Below, piece by piece: positions 1-8,370 of a stretch of DNA of 64,000 bases (within the stretch, counting starts at the first letter, position 1; each line of letters opens with the position of its first letter). The stretch lies in assembly GCA_017459635.1 (NCBI GenBank), contig JAFUCO010000053.1, forward strand, positions 1 through 64,000, read 5' to 3'. This DNA comes from Blautia sp. GTDB lineage: Bacteria; Bacillota; Clostridia; Lachnospirales; Lachnospiraceae. The notes under the pieces were generated by a model. That model had not been told where the DNA came from. It did not search any database and saw only the letters and a list, made by a program, of their open reading frames with translations. The position numbers and the translations under genes are program-made.

Positions 1-303
1 ACGATTATACCTTTCCCTATACTCCGGATGCCTGTCGAACAGCATAAGACTGCTCTTCCCTTTAATCCGGCCAACTACTTTCGCCACACTTTCTTTTGGG
101 GGAATTGAAACATACATATGAACATGATCCGGCAGCGTTGCTGCCTTAATAATCGTCACACCCTCCATCTTGCATACTTTGGATATGGCTTCGCCAACTT
201 CCTTTCTTAAATTTCCAAACATTACCTTTCTCCGATATTTTGGAATAAAAACAAGATGGTACGTGCAAATATATCTACTATGTGATAAACTTTGATTGTC
301 CAT
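1..303 (-). CDS. tnpA: IS200/IS605 family transposase TnpA (Y1 HUH), partial
   Basis: Reverse-complement translation gives about 101 residues starting MDNQSLSHSRYICTYHLVFI, then PKYRRKVMFG. This is the characteristic start of IS200 TnpA. The HUH metal-binding motif is visible as HVHMYV near residue 66. The catalytic tyrosine and the C-terminus lie beyond position 1. A GGAGG sits just upstream of the ATG at 303-301. The family is a single-strand transposase acting through a 5'-phosphotyrosine. No accessory TnpB is visible here. The reading frame is open to the edge, so the gene may be intact. Confidence 0.93.
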   Translation of the reverse strand, partial: MDNQSLSHSRYICTYHLVFIPKYRRKVMFGNLRKEVGEAISKVCKMEGVTIIKAATLPDHVHMYVSIPPKESVAKVVGRIKGKSSLMLFDRHPEYRERYNR

Positions 304-307
304 GGAC

Positions 308-363
308 ACCTCCGTTGTAATTAATGTGGTTTGTCAGACCCACATCTATTGTACAACGGAGGT
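308..363 (-). promoter_or_regulatory. Long hairpin overlapping the tnpA ribosome site
   Basis: ACCTCCGTTGTA at 308-319 pairs perfectly with TACAACGGAGGT at 352-363, and an inner ATGTGG/CCACAT pair lies at 324-345. The lower arm contains the tnpA Shine-Dalgarno sequence, so folding of the mRNA would hide it. IS200 is known to repress its own transposase translation this way. The function here is inferred from the arrangement. Confidence 0.7.
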
Positions 364-408
364 TGTTTTTATGGTACCTCATTTATCGCCCCTTGCGTCC
401 TCTGGTCT

Positions 409-425
409 CCCCAGCTCTGCTGGGG
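409..425. repeat. Subterminal hairpin of the IS left end
   Basis: CCCCAGC-tct-GCTGGGG is a perfect 7-bp stem with a 3-nt loop, close to the presumed left end. TnpA of this family recognises short imperfect hairpins near each end. The assignment is by position and shape. Confidence 0.55.
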
Positions 426-438
426 GTTTGAGTCTGTT

Positions 439-768
439 TCAATCAAGCTTTCCGAACAGCTTTTTCAGAAAAAAGGTTCCGGTTCCCCGGCCGCGCTTTC
501 CGCGTACGACCGCAAAATAATCAAGCAGGCTGATCTGTATCCCGTTTTTCTCCATAATTGCTATATAGGCATAGCCCGTAAGCGCGTCCCCTTCATAAGC
601 GCCAAATACCAGATATTTTCCCGCTTCCATCATTTCCCGGATGGCACTGAACGGCTTCAGCTCATCCCTTGGAAAATCCGCCTCCATATGAGTTTTGTAT
701 ATCTCCCCGGCTTCTTTAATGTCACAGGACTTAATTGAAAAATCTTTCTCAGGTTTCTTACTTATCAC
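439..768 (-). pseudogene. GNAT N-acetyltransferase, 3' part lost at the IS200 insertion
   Basis: The frame encodes 109 residues from a GTG at 768 (MISKKPEKDFSIK) to a TGA at 441-439. It keeps the N-terminal half of a GNAT fold and the acetyl-CoA loop (VVRGKRGRGTG, about residues 87-97), then stops at KKLFGKLD inside the motif A helix. GNAT proteins normally continue another 40-60 residues. Sequence after the stop has IS left-end features, so the simplest reading is interruption by the element. The GTG overlaps the stop of ybaK (GTGA), suggesting translational coupling. The substrate cannot be told from the remnant. Confidence 0.78.
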
Positions 769-1256
769 TGGTCGGTCTCTCCACTCGCTATATCTGCAAA
801 CTCACACCTGGCTGCTTTTGCCAGATCCTCCGGCGCAACTTCTATCTGAAAGCCCACCTTGCCGGCGCTTACAAAAATTGTTTCGTGATCTCTTGCTGTC
901 TCGTGTATAAACGTAGGAAACTGTTTTTTCATCCCGACAGGAGAACAGCCGCCGTGCACATATCCGGTGAGGGGAAGCAGCTCCTTCTGCGGGATCATGG
1001 CAATTGCCTTCTCTCCCGCCGCCTTTGCGGCTTTTTTGAGGTCAAGCTCCTTTTTTACCGGAACTACAAACACGTAGTACTGGCCGCTTTTCGCCCGGGT
1101 CACCAGGGTCTTGAACACTTTATCTGCGTTTTCCCCAAGGATGGCAGCGATCTCTGCGCCTGTCTTAGCAGGGTCAGGCTCATATGAATAGCTTTTATAT
1201 GTGATCTTTTTCTGTTCGAGAACACGCATTACGTTAGTTTTTTCTGAATTCTTCAT
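765..1256 (-). CDS. ybaK: YbaK/EbsC-type Cys-tRNA(Pro)/aminoacyl-tRNA deacylase
   Basis: About 163 residues from MKNSEKTNVMRVLEQKKITY. The family is a single-domain trans-editing enzyme that clears mischarged tRNA, typically Cys-tRNA(Pro), in the cytoplasm. Hallmarks seen: EPDPAKTGAEIAAILG near residue 26, KTLVTR around 49, the conserved lysine-bearing PVKKELDLKKAAKA, and GGCSPVGMKK near 112. I chose the inner ATG because AGGGAC lies five bases upstream. The longer frame starts with a GTG that overlaps the only other GGAGG. The downstream GNAT frame overlaps its stop codon. Confidence 0.9.
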   Translation of the reverse strand: MKNSEKTNVMRVLEQKKITYKSYSYEPDPAKTGAEIAAILGENADKVFKTLVTRAKSGQYYVFVVPVKKELDLKKAAKAAGEKAIAMIPQKELLPLTGYVHGGCSPVGMKKQFPTFIHETARDHETIFVSAGKVGFQIEVAPEDLAKAARCEFADIASGETDQ

Positions 1257-1340
1257 GATGTCCCTATATATACCTCCGGTCACTTTAATATAACTGACAG
1301 GTTCTGAAGGTCATGAAACCGCAACAGCCTTTTCATCTGC

Positions 1341-1378
1341 ACTTCACGGCCGCTTGCGGCTGGGCAGTGAACAGTAAC
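1341..1378 (+). repeat. Partial copy of the GTTACTATTCACGG MITE-like family
   Basis: Contains TTCACGGCCGC, then ends in CAGTGAACAGTAAC, matching the terminal repeat of the full element at 19721-19925. No intact left terminus or target duplication was found here. It lies between divergent ybaK and the GPH transporter gene. Confidence 0.55.
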
Positions 1379-1415
1379 GCTTCGTGAAAGAAATCTGTCA
1401 TGCAGTATTTAAAAC

Positions 1416-1444
1416 TTGTCAGAACAACTCATTCCATTTATAAT
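1416..1444 (+). promoter_or_regulatory. Promoter for the GPH-type transporter gene
   Basis: TTGTCA at 1416-1421 and TATAAT at 1439-1444 are separated by 17 bases, a near-consensus housekeeping sigma promoter. The gene starts 55 bases downstream. No operator is obvious. Confidence 0.7.
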
Positions 1445-1498
1445 AAATGCAAGGTTTTTTATATCATACCATAAAGTAACGGAAAGGAAACACCTCTT

Positions 1499-2842
1499 AT
1501 GAAGAAAATCACCAACAAACTATTATGGATCTTTGCCATTGGGCAGTTTGGCTGGAGCCTTCTCTCCGGAATCGTCTCCAACTGGATGGTATATTATTAT
1601 ACCGGAAGCCCGGATGCGCAGAATCCCAACACAGGCATTTTTGCCTCAGGCATCACTCAGAATCCCATAGTTTTCAAGCTCACACTTTTTGGCCTTGTTC
1701 TTGCTGTAGGCCGTATCTTTGACGCCATCACCGACCCGCTGATCGCCGGCTGGTCTGATGGATGTAATTATAAAGGCGGCCGCCGCATTCCTTTCATGCG
1801 GGCGATCGCTGTTCCGTTCTCACTTGTTACGATACTTCTGTTCGTCCTTCCGCAGACGGGGAATATTGTAGTAAACGATGTATTCCTCTTTGTGCTCCTT
1901 ATGGTCTTTTACCTGTTCATGACCATCTTCTGCACACCATACAATGCGCTGATAGCAGAGCTTGGTGATACCCAGGAGCACCGGATCAATGTATCGACAT
2001 ATATTTCCTTTACCTTCATAGTCGGTCAGAGTCTCTCATTTATGCTGCCAAACGTTGCCGGCATGCTTGAGGGGATCGCAGGGCAGAAGAATTCCATCCG
2101 GCTTGCAGTAGCAATCATGGCTTCCATCGCCTGTATCGCCATGCTTTTTCCGTCCTTCTACATAAAGGAAAGGGATTATATCGACAGCAAGCCCAGCAAA
2201 ACAAAGCCGTTTTCTTCCCTTCTCAAAACCTTCCAGAACGGACAGTTCAGGCGATTTGTCTACAGCGACGTTATCTATTTCTTCGCGCTTACACTGTTTC
2301 AGACAGGCCTTGCATTTTACGAGACAAAGCTTATGGAAATCGAAGACAAATGGACTTTTGTGCTGACAGCCACCATGACATTCATAAGCGTGCTTCTCTA
2401 TCCGGTTGTCAACAAACTGGCCCCGAAGATTGGCAAAAAGAAGCTGATCATCACAGGTTTTTTCAGCTATTCGTTCGTATTCCTGATCACTTTCCTGTGC
2501 GGAAAAGGGCTTCACTGGGGCTTTATCATAGCCGTATGCGCTGCAGTCCCAATGGCCATCCTTGGAATACTTCCGCAGGCATGTGTAGCTGACATTGCCG
2601 AGCTCAGCCGCCTCGAATCCGGAGAAGACCGCAGCGGAATGTTCTTCGCAGCCCGTACCTTCGCCTTCAAGATGGGACAGGCCCTCGCGATGGTAGTATT
2701 CACTTCCGTAACCGTAGCAAAAACACCCGCAAGCTACAGACATACAGCGCTCATAGCAACCATAACCTGCCTCATCGGCGCATCGCTGTTCTTCCTATAT
2801 AACGAAAAACGAATACTTGGAAGGATAGAAGAACTGAAATGA
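1499..2842 (+). CDS. GPH (MelB-type) family sugar:cation symporter
   Basis: 447 residues with about twelve hydrophobic segments, the expected length for the glycoside-pentoside-hexuronide:cation symporter branch of the MFS. Supporting motifs: an N-terminal WIFAIGQFGWSLLSG segment, GRIFDAITDPLIAGWSD near residue 74 (the conserved aspartates of MelB-like carriers) and a loop-2/3 motif GGRRIPFMRAIAVPF. Later, ESGEDRSGMFFAARTFAFKM resembles the conserved loop-10/11 region. It would import a glycoside or hexuronide with Na+ or H+. The substrate is unknown because no glycosidase is adjacent. It is monocistronic, with its own promoter at 1416-1444 and AAGGAAAC ahead of the ATG. It converges on the nuclease-like gene across a hairpin-rich repeat. 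Confidence 0.88.
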   Translation: MKKITNKLLWIFAIGQFGWSLLSGIVSNWMVYYYTGSPDAQNPNTGIFASGITQNPIVFKLTLFGLVLAVGRIFDAITDPLIAGWSDGCNYKGGRRIPFMRAIAVPFSLVTILLFVLPQTGNIVVNDVFLFVLLMVFYLFMTIFCTPYNALIAELGDTQEHRINVSTYISFTFIVGQSLSFMLPNVAGMLEGIAGQKNSIRLAVAIMASIACIAMLFPSFYIKERDYIDSKPSKTKPFSSLLKTFQNGQFRRFVYSDVIYFFALTLFQTGLAFYETKLMEIEDKWTFVLTATMTFISVLLYPVVNKLAPKIGKKKLIITGFFSYSFVFLITFLCGKGLHWGFIIAVCAAVPMAILGILPQACVADIAELSRLESGEDRSGMFFAARTFAFKMGQALAMVVFTSVTVAKTPASYRHTALIATITCLIGASLFFLYNEKRILGRIEELK

Positions 2843-2849
2843 TAAAGGG

Positions 2850-3099
2850 AGGGGTGTGAAAAAAGTCTTTTTCTCCACCCCGTACCCCTCTTCTTTTTCT
2901 ATTGCAGCATTTTCTCCAACCGGAGAAGGGACGGCAACCGAAACTAAAACCGTGGGGAGGGAACGCTCTCAGAGTTGCGAAGCCCGACGTTCCCTCCCCA
3001 CACCCCTCCTTCCCCGGGCACGCTTCTTACAACATAATAACAGTATATTTTCAAATAATACAGGGGCTGTGAAAAAAGTGAGACTTTTTTCACAGCCCC
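2850..3099 (+). repeat. Three-hairpin repeat element, copy A
   Basis: The element starts with GGGGTGTGAAAAAAG (2850) and ends with a GGGGCTGTGAAAAAAG palindrome at 3063-3099. Its centre is a perfect 14-bp stem (2952-2965 with 2988-3001) around a 22-nt loop at 2966-2987. The loop contains AGAGTTGCGAAGCCC. The second copy is at 12666-12897 in inverted orientation. It has the same loop and different stem bases that still pair fully. It sits between convergent genes. No coding content is credible. Confidence 0.8.
3063..3099. terminator. Bidirectional hairpin of the GGGGCTGTGAAAAAAG family
   Basis: A 17-bp perfect stem (3063-3079 with 3083-3099) and 3-base loop. It carries A-runs on one arm and T-runs on the other, lying between two convergent genes. 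It probably ends transcription both ways. The same palindrome recurs at 12666, 41328 and 61536. Confidence 0.6.
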
Positions 3100-3124
3100 A
3101 ATGTCGTTTGGACGGTTCTCTGTC

Positions 3125-4348
3125 TTATTTCAGTGTCTCCTCCAGGCTGTTTTCTGTTGGAGGGGTGCTGTAGGGCCATTCTATCAGCCTGACATTATTT
3201 TCCATGCACAGTGTCCTTTTCTGCCGGTCAAGCTCCTGACGTTGTGCCAGTGCTTCTTCACCTCCGAAGAATTCCACCGGGTGATAATGCTGTATTCCCT
3301 GATATTCAATTGCAGTTTTAATGGATGGTATGTACAGGTCCAGGCTCTGCCTTCCCAGCCATTCCGGACGGTATTGATACAGGGTATCCGGGTACTTTTC
3401 TCTCACCAGATGGAACAATGTCAGCTCATGTTTCCATTTAGGTTTTATCACGCCTTCAGCCGTAAGCCGGGTTCTTATCTTTGTACGCTCCATTCTCCAG
3501 TCGCTTTTGAAGCCGTCTTTTTCTTCATAAAGAGCAATATCTGTGTACCACCATTGAAAAAACGGCATAATCCTCTCTGTCAGGTTCCGGAAGAAATCCA
3601 GTTCCGAGGAAAAATAACCGCTTTCCAGGATATGCCTGATGTTCCGCCTTACATACACAGTCTTTACAGGATTATGATAATACGGCAGACTGCCCTGATA
3701 TTTGGCAAGCCTGTCCGGCAGATATGGCGACCGCAGTACTGTTCCGTCTTCCCACAGATGATTCTGATACCAGGGAAGGGAATAGTCATAAAGCGAATAT
3801 CCCCCATAAAGATCCTCTGACGGATTTGAATAAAGCAGATGAAACATCAGCATGATATCATCCATGTTTTTCTTGTCGAAAACTGCCAGATAATGCACTT
3901 TTTCTTCGTCCGGAAACAGGCTGAGAACAGGATGAAACTCCTCGGCTTTTTTGCACACTTCCATGATAACGAAAAACTGTGAAATGTAGCTTTCAGGGAA
4001 CAGAAAACAGGCTTTTTTATCCGTATCAAAGTCCTGAAACTGCGCGAGAAACCTGTTCACACAGGCGTTTTCTTTTAGCGGTCCGGCTTCCTTTATCAAC
4101 TGCATCGCAGCGTACCGGTACGGCAGATCCGACCATGAAAGCTGTACAAGAAACTTCTCGTAACGGCTGGTCTCATATTCTTCCCTGACATCCTCAAAGT
4201 CCTTCCGGTATGATTCATGCTCTTCCAGAAGCGCCTCCATGCTTGAGAAAGTAGTTCTCTCATGATACCTGGGATAACGCTCCCAAAGCATGACAAGCCG
4301 GTCAAAGCTCTTTTCCGGTGTCGGTTTTTTATGTGGTGGCGGGTACAT
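3125..4348 (-). CDS. Uncharacterised protein with C-terminal PD-(D/E)XK/Vsr-like nuclease region
   Basis: 407 residues, soluble, no signal peptide. The first 310 residues are rich in Tyr, Trp and charged residues and match nothing I recognise. From about residue 325 the sequence YRPEWLGRQSLDLYIPSI, then KTAIEYQGIQHYHP, resembles the core of a Vsr-like or very-short-patch restriction fold (D-x(n)-E-x-Q). It is followed by a charged helix (QELDRQKRTLCMENN) and VRLIEWPY, a common closing strand. It is not flanked by a methylase, so classical restriction is unlikely. DNA repair, defence or mobile-element maintenance are possible. It is monocistronic and converges on the GPH transporter gene. Length and start look sound, though the ribosome site is not obvious. 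Confidence 0.6.
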   Translation of the reverse strand: MYPPPHKKPTPEKSFDRLVMLWERYPRYHERTTFSSMEALLEEHESYRKDFEDVREEYETSRYEKFLVQLSWSDLPYRYAAMQLIKEAGPLKENACVNRFLAQFQDFDTDKKACFLFPESYISQFFVIMEVCKKAEEFHPVLSLFPDEEKVHYLAVFDKKNMDDIMLMFHLLYSNPSEDLYGGYSLYDYSLPWYQNHLWEDGTVLRSPYLPDRLAKYQGSLPYYHNPVKTVYVRRNIRHILESGYFSSELDFFRNLTERIMPFFQWWYTDIALYEEKDGFKSDWRMERTKIRTRLTAEGVIKPKWKHELTLFHLVREKYPDTLYQYRPEWLGRQSLDLYIPSIKTAIEYQGIQHYHPVEFFGGEEALAQRQELDRQKRTLCMENNVRLIEWPYSTPPTENSLEETLK

Positions 4349-4421
4349 ATAAACTCCTTGCCGCTGATTCAGGATAAAAAACTCCGCGCAGCAGGCTGCG
4401 TGGTACCAGTACGTCTCTCGT

Positions 4422-4441
4422 AGTCTGCTGCACAGCAGACT
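4422..4441. repeat. 20-bp palindrome between nuclease-like and flavoprotein genes
   Basis: AGTCTGCTG-CA-CAGCAGACT is a perfect 9-bp inverted repeat just after the flavoprotein gene (minus strand). A second, weaker GCAGCAGGCTGC lies beside it. There is no T-run, so it is not a classical intrinsic terminator. Confidence 0.4.
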
Positions 4442-4459
4442 GCTGTAATGTCTCCTGTT

Positions 4460-5089
4460 TTATTTCCCGTCAGGAAAGCTTGTGTACGCTCCTCTTTCCA
4501 CTTCGGGGTATCCCGATGTTTCCTTTGCCTGTGAAAACGCCCTTATCATGAAAGCCATATTCCTTGCGAGATTTCTCATTGTCTGCAGGCCTTCAAGGTC
4601 CTTTTTAACATCCTCTGCCGTAAAGCCGTGCACCTGGTTCCAGTAGGTACTGGAAGCAACCGGCATGCCGCTTATGGTAAAGTATTTATTCAGAACGTCA
4701 AAGCTTGCAGTGTTTCCGCCTCTTCTGCAGCTGACAACTGCCGCGCCGACCTTCATGTGTTTAGGAAATGATGTACTGTAAAACAGCCTGTCCATGAATG
4801 AAAGTATGGTTCCGTTGGGCGAGCCGTAATATACCGGACTGCCAACCACCAGGCCGTCAGCAGCCTCTAATTTTGGAGCAGTTTCATTTACCAGATCATC
4901 GTTGAATACACATTTTCCGTTCTTGCTGCAGTATCCGCAGGCTGCGCAGCCGCGAATTGCCTTGCTTCCGACCTGAATAAGCTCTGTCTCGATATTCTCA
5001 TTTTCAAACACCTTTATCATTTCTTCAAGCGCTGCCTCAGTACATCCCTTCTTGTGCGGACTTCCATTAAGCAAAAGAATTTTAGCCAT
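4460..5089 (-). CDS. NAD(P)H-dependent FMN reductase / iron-sulfur flavoprotein family
   Basis: 209 residues with the flavodoxin-like FMN fold. LLNGSPHKKGCT at residues 5-16 is the phosphate-binding loop. GCAACGYCSKNGKC near 47-60 is the cysteine cluster of iron-sulfur flavoproteins. GSPVYYGSPNG near 83 and SCRRGGNTAS near 119 are the other FMN contacts. The family reduces quinones, azo or nitro compounds, or acts as an electron shuttle in anaerobes. The ATG is preceded by GGAG with six bases' spacing. It reads in the same direction as the MFS, hydrolase and oxidase genes upstream, but with gaps, so operon membership is uncertain. Confidence 0.88.
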   Translation of the reverse strand: MAKILLLNGSPHKKGCTEAALEEMIKVFENENIETELIQVGSKAIRGCAACGYCSKNGKCVFNDDLVNETAPKLEAADGLVVGSPVYYGSPNGTILSFMDRLFYSTSFPKHMKVGAAVVSCRRGGNTASFDVLNKYFTISGMPVASSTYWNQVHGFTAEDVKKDLEGLQTMRNLARNMAFMIRAFSQAKETSGYPEVERGAYTSFPDGK

Positions 5090-5261
5090 TCTGAATCTCC
5101 TTTATGTTCATTTTCACTTGTTGATTTTATGTTTTCCGTCCAGTTGTTACCGGGTGTCAATACGTTAGTTTGTCTGATGATTTATCGTGCGGCTGCATTT
5201 GTTCTTTATGTAGTTTGTCTTATTCATCATCTGTTTTTCAAACGTTCTTCCGTTCTGCTGT

Positions 5262-6413
5262 TCAGGCCGCTGCTGCATTTTTCCTTATATAAAGCGACGC
5301 GGCTGCTCCAAGCAGCGCCATGCCTCCCATTCCCACAACGAACTGGTTTGTCGGTGTGTTTGCTCCCAGCAGCGATGCTCCTGCATTCAGCACCATAGGG
5401 GCAATAAGTCCGCCTATCGCGCCGATGATAGTATAGACTCCGTTTGCTTTTGCCACCGCCTCGTTCTTTACAGCCACACTGATCAGGAAGGCACCGATAG
5501 CGCTGAAGCAGCTAAGCGAAACCCCGCATAATGCGCTTGTTATTATTACTCCCGGCATTCCCGGAACAAGCAGCATCACGGCATATCCTGCCGCGGCGCA
5601 GAAGATGGAAAACGGCAGGGTTTTATTCTTCAAAATGCCTGTGAGCTTCGCAAACAGGATTCCCATACACATGGCACATGCAGCATTAATTGTCGCAGCC
5701 ATTCCCGCCGCAGAAGGATCCTGTGTTATTTTTTCAGAAATATACAGGCTGATATTTGTACTGTACGCATTTATGAACAGTGTATGCGCAAAGGACATGA
5801 GCGATATGGAATAAACCATGCTGTTCAGCTTAAGATCCGATGCCGAAGAAGCCTGTACCGGCGGGGTCTCCGGGAGCATAAGGCCTACAATGAGACATCC
5901 CGCAAATCCCGCAAGATATATGAGAAAATAAAGCCTCAGGCCGCTTTTCGCCAATATTCCTCCGAGCATGTTTGCTATCATTGTGCCTATCCCCATCGCT
6001 ACAACATGAAGCCCCATATACCCGGCTCTTTTGTCAGGCTCGAAGAAATCCGATATGATGGCTGAATTAAGCGGAGCCGAGATGGCAAATCCAAAGCCAA
6101 TCAGTATCCGGCATAACATCAGCACAGCAAATCCTTCCACCAGGCAGGGAATCGTCCCGGTCAGACCAACGATGGCAAGGCCAGCCATGACCAGCTTTTT
6201 CTTTGATACTTTTGTTGTCAGCCAGCCAATACTCAGCGACCCGGCTATCAGCAGCGCATAGGGTATTGTCTGAAGAAGCTGTATCGTCCCGGTACTGTAC
6301 TGACTGTATTTTTCCGATATCATGTTAAGAACCGGCATAACCCCGGTGATCTGAAGCCCGAAGGCAAAAGCATTCGCACAAATGCCCAGGGCAATCTTCA
6401 TCGATCTGTTCAT
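5262..6413 (-). CDS. MFS transporter (drug/metabolite exporter-like)
   Basis: 383 residues with twelve predicted hydrophobic segments, typical of an MFS carrier. It starts MNRSMKIALGICANAFAFGL. The loop 2/3 region reads GWLTTKVSKKKLVM, a degenerate form of the family G-x(3)-D-R-x-G-R-R motif. GFGFAISAPLNSAIISDFF near residue 107 is the conserved motif B/TM4 region with an Arg (CRILIGFG) just before. Substrate unknown. A good AAGGAG precedes the ATG. It is separated by 47 bases from the alpha/beta hydrolase gene upstream, so they may be co-transcribed. Confidence 0.85.
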   Translation of the reverse strand: MNRSMKIALGICANAFAFGLQITGVMPVLNMISEKYSQYSTGTIQLLQTIPYALLIAGSLSIGWLTTKVSKKKLVMAGLAIVGLTGTIPCLVEGFAVLMLCRILIGFGFAISAPLNSAIISDFFEPDKRAGYMGLHVVAMGIGTMIANMLGGILAKSGLRLYFLIYLAGFAGCLIVGLMLPETPPVQASSASDLKLNSMVYSISLMSFAHTLFINAYSTNISLYISEKITQDPSAAGMAATINAACAMCMGILFAKLTGILKNKTLPFSIFCAAAGYAVMLLVPGMPGVIITSALCGVSLSCFSAIGAFLISVAVKNEAVAKANGVYTIIGAIGGLIAPMVLNAGASLLGANTPTNQFVVGMGGMALLGAAASLYIRKNAAAA

Positions 6414-6460
6414 GTTATTCTACTCCTTATATCAAGCAGTATTAAAAAATCAGCAACTGT

Positions 6461-7249
6461 TCAAAACCTGGTCAGAAACTCCACCAGAGCATCTGCCATT
6501 TTTGTGCTGCCTGTTATGTAGCTTCCGTGGTTTTCACCCTCAAATATCATAAGCTCCGCGCCGGGGATCGAATCCGCGATCATCCGGGTGTGCTCTTCTT
6601 TTATTATATCATCTTCTCCCGCTGTGATCAGCACGGGGATATCTATTCCGGAGAGCTCCTCATAAGATATATCAGGTTCATTGGCGATCATAGCTGACAT
6701 AGGGTCTCCGCCTATAGAACTCATCAGCCTGACAGGATTGATAAAGTATCCTTTGAGGCCATCAGGAGATACGTTTGCTCCGCTCGCAGCAACCGCGCGC
6801 AGCGTCCCCGGATGTCTTATCTCGGTCAGCAGTCCTATTATACCGCCGTCGCTCCATCCATAAAGTGCCGGCCGGTCAAGATTCCAGAAGGAAATCAGCT
6901 CATAAACATCATCCGCCATATCAGCATAATGATATTCTTTCTCCGGCTCGTTTGCCCCCTGCCCTCTTGAATCAGGCGCATACACCTTATAACCCGCATT
7001 TACCAGAGTTTCTGTTATGAGTCCCAGATCTCTGTGGCTTCCCCCGTTTCCGTGCAGGAGTATGACGGGAGGCCCTTCTTCTCCGAATATCTCATAGTGT
7101 ATCGTTACACCGTTCACTTCAGCGGCAGGATATTCCGCGGCTTCAGTCACCGCGTCAGACCGCGCCTCCTGCGGATCTGTCCTCAGAACGAGGCCTGCGC
7201 CGAGGATAGCCGCTGTAAAGAGTATAACCAAAATCAGATTCTTCTTCAT
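6461..7249 (-). CDS. Exported or membrane-anchored alpha/beta hydrolase
   Basis: 262 residues. An N-terminal hydrophobic helix (LILVILFTAAILGAGLVL) is followed by a spacer and an alpha/beta hydrolase domain, so the enzyme is probably secreted or membrane-tethered. Oxyanion region LLHGNGGSH near residue 64, nucleophile elbow GWSDGG near 133 (Ser), acidic residue in ITAGEDD near 212, and His in ENHGSY near 239 form a complete catalytic triad. The family cleaves esters, lactones or C-C bonds. The substrate cannot be deduced. It lies directly upstream of the MFS gene. Confidence 0.88.
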   Translation of the reverse strand: MKKNLILVILFTAAILGAGLVLRTDPQEARSDAVTEAAEYPAAEVNGVTIHYEIFGEEGPPVILLHGNGGSHRDLGLITETLVNAGYKVYAPDSRGQGANEPEKEYHYADMADDVYELISFWNLDRPALYGWSDGGIIGLLTEIRHPGTLRAVAASGANVSPDGLKGYFINPVRLMSSIGGDPMSAMIANEPDISYEELSGIDIPVLITAGEDDIIKEEHTRMIADSIPGAELMIFEGENHGSYITGSTKMADALVEFLTRF

Positions 7250-7279
7250 AAGCCATCACCCGTAAACACAGAGGGCGGC

Positions 7280-7307
7280 TTTCTGTGCTGACAAGTCAGC
7301 GCAGAAA
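7280..7307. repeat. Intergenic hairpin
   Basis: TTTCTGTGCTGA pairs with TCAGCGCAGAAA (one G-T pair) around CAAG, between the hydroxyacid oxidase and alpha/beta hydrolase genes. There is no T-run. It may be a weak terminator or processing site. Confidence 0.4.
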
Positions 7308-7358
7308 ACCGTCCCGACATCTAAATGACATTGAACCCGTCCCTTTTGTTCCCCTGTG

Positions 7359-8279
7359 TCAGAAATCCAGTCCGGGGACCCAGAGCATTGAGTCCTCAAT
7401 GTCCCTTACCGTTCTGCTGCCGGTATACCCCATCACGGTTATCAGTTCCTCGTTCATGAGCCTGATCTTTTTCACTACGCCTTCAGTGCCTTCCTCGACC
7501 AACGGCTTCATTATCGCCCTGCCAACCGAGACTGCGTCCGCGCCAAGTGCTATTGCTTTGAAAGCGTCTATACCGTTATCAATATGGCAGTCAACAAATA
7601 CGGCCATTCCGCTCTCACCTACTGAATCGATTATATCCGGGAGCACCATGAGCGGAGGAACCGCTGAGGGCAGTCTTCCGGAGTGATGGCTCACGACTAT
7701 TCCGGCCACGCCGCAGGAATCGCACTTGAGCGCATCCTCGACGCTCAGGACGCCTTTTATAACGAACGGCAGTGAAGTAGACTCGACATATTTCATAATA
7801 TCCTCGAGCATGACAGGCCCCATCTGTTCCCCGTCCACTACATCATACTTTCCGTCATTTCCATAAACATGGTCCGAATCAATTCCAACCGCAAAGGCGC
7901 CGTGCTCTTCTGCAAACCGGATCTGGTCAAGTATCTTCTGATGGTCTGCAAAGGGTTTGATAATACGGACGGTCTTTGCGCCTGTTGCAAGGATCTCGCC
8001 CATCAGGTTATCCGGCTCCATTCCAACCCAGTTAAGAATATTCAGCTCTTTCGCAGCCCTGGCATATTCCACCATCGCGCTTTCGCGGTCTGCTCCAAGC
8101 GCTTTAAGGTGTGAGAAAGCCGGTGTCATGATCGGTGAGCTGAATTTTTCCCCGAAGATCTCGGTCTCTATTGATGGAAGGACGCTGTCGATTATCCTCT
8201 GTTCAATAAGAATAGAGTCGAGATACTGTCTTGTATATTCGTTTACGTCGATTTTCTTGCCACTGTACTTATCTTCCAT
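7359..8279 (-). CDS. FMN-dependent alpha-hydroxy-acid oxidizing protein
   Basis: 306 residues, a TIM-barrel of the lactate/glycolate oxidase superfamily, shorter than the roughly 350-residue eukaryotic-type enzymes. PIMTPAFSHL near residue 49 corresponds to the P-x-APx(5) FMN strand. LPFVIKGVLSVEDA near 170 has the FMN-contacting Lys. VVSHHSGR near 196 corresponds to the usual VSNHGGR catalytic His/Arg motif. GADAVSVGRA near 258 is the phosphate site. It would oxidise a 2-hydroxy acid, with the acceptor in an anaerobe probably not O2. AGGAGG precedes the ATG. No electron-transfer partner is adjacent. Confidence 0.87.
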   Translation of the reverse strand: MEDKYSGKKIDVNEYTRQYLDSILIEQRIIDSVLPSIETEIFGEKFSSPIMTPAFSHLKALGADRESAMVEYARAAKELNILNWVGMEPDNLMGEILATGAKTVRIIKPFADHQKILDQIRFAEEHGAFAVGIDSDHVYGNDGKYDVVDGEQMGPVMLEDIMKYVESTSLPFVIKGVLSVEDALKCDSCGVAGIVVSHHSGRLPSAVPPLMVLPDIIDSVGESGMAVFVDCHIDNGIDAFKAIALGADAVSVGRAIMKPLVEEGTEGVVKKIRLMNEELITVMGYTGSRTVRDIEDSMLWVPGLDF

Positions 8280-8370
8280 TACTTGTGATCCTCCTGTTAA
8301 CGATCTGCATATAAATCTGTGTCTGTGTTATTCAATACCCGGATATATTTCGCCCGAATTCTTAAGCGGC

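Larger units (their letters stand above)
1..441 (-). mobile_element. IS200/IS605-family insertion sequence, left-end portion (element continues off the window)
   Basis: The edge carries the 5' part of a Y1 transposase gene on the minus strand, preceded by two inverted repeats (308-363 and 409-425) of the sort found at the left ends of this family. The outer boundary is inferred from the break in the GNAT reading frame at about 439-447. On the minus strand the disrupted gene reads AAGCTTGAT just before sequence I assign to the element. IS200/IS605 elements insert next to a short target motif without target duplication, which fits the lack of any visible direct repeat. The exact end needs comparison with an intact copy. 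Confidence 0.75.

Noticed and set aside
2036..2743. 235-codon open frame on the minus strand
   Set aside because: Lies wholly inside the GPH transporter gene, with Cys/His-rich, non-protein-like composition and no ribosome site.
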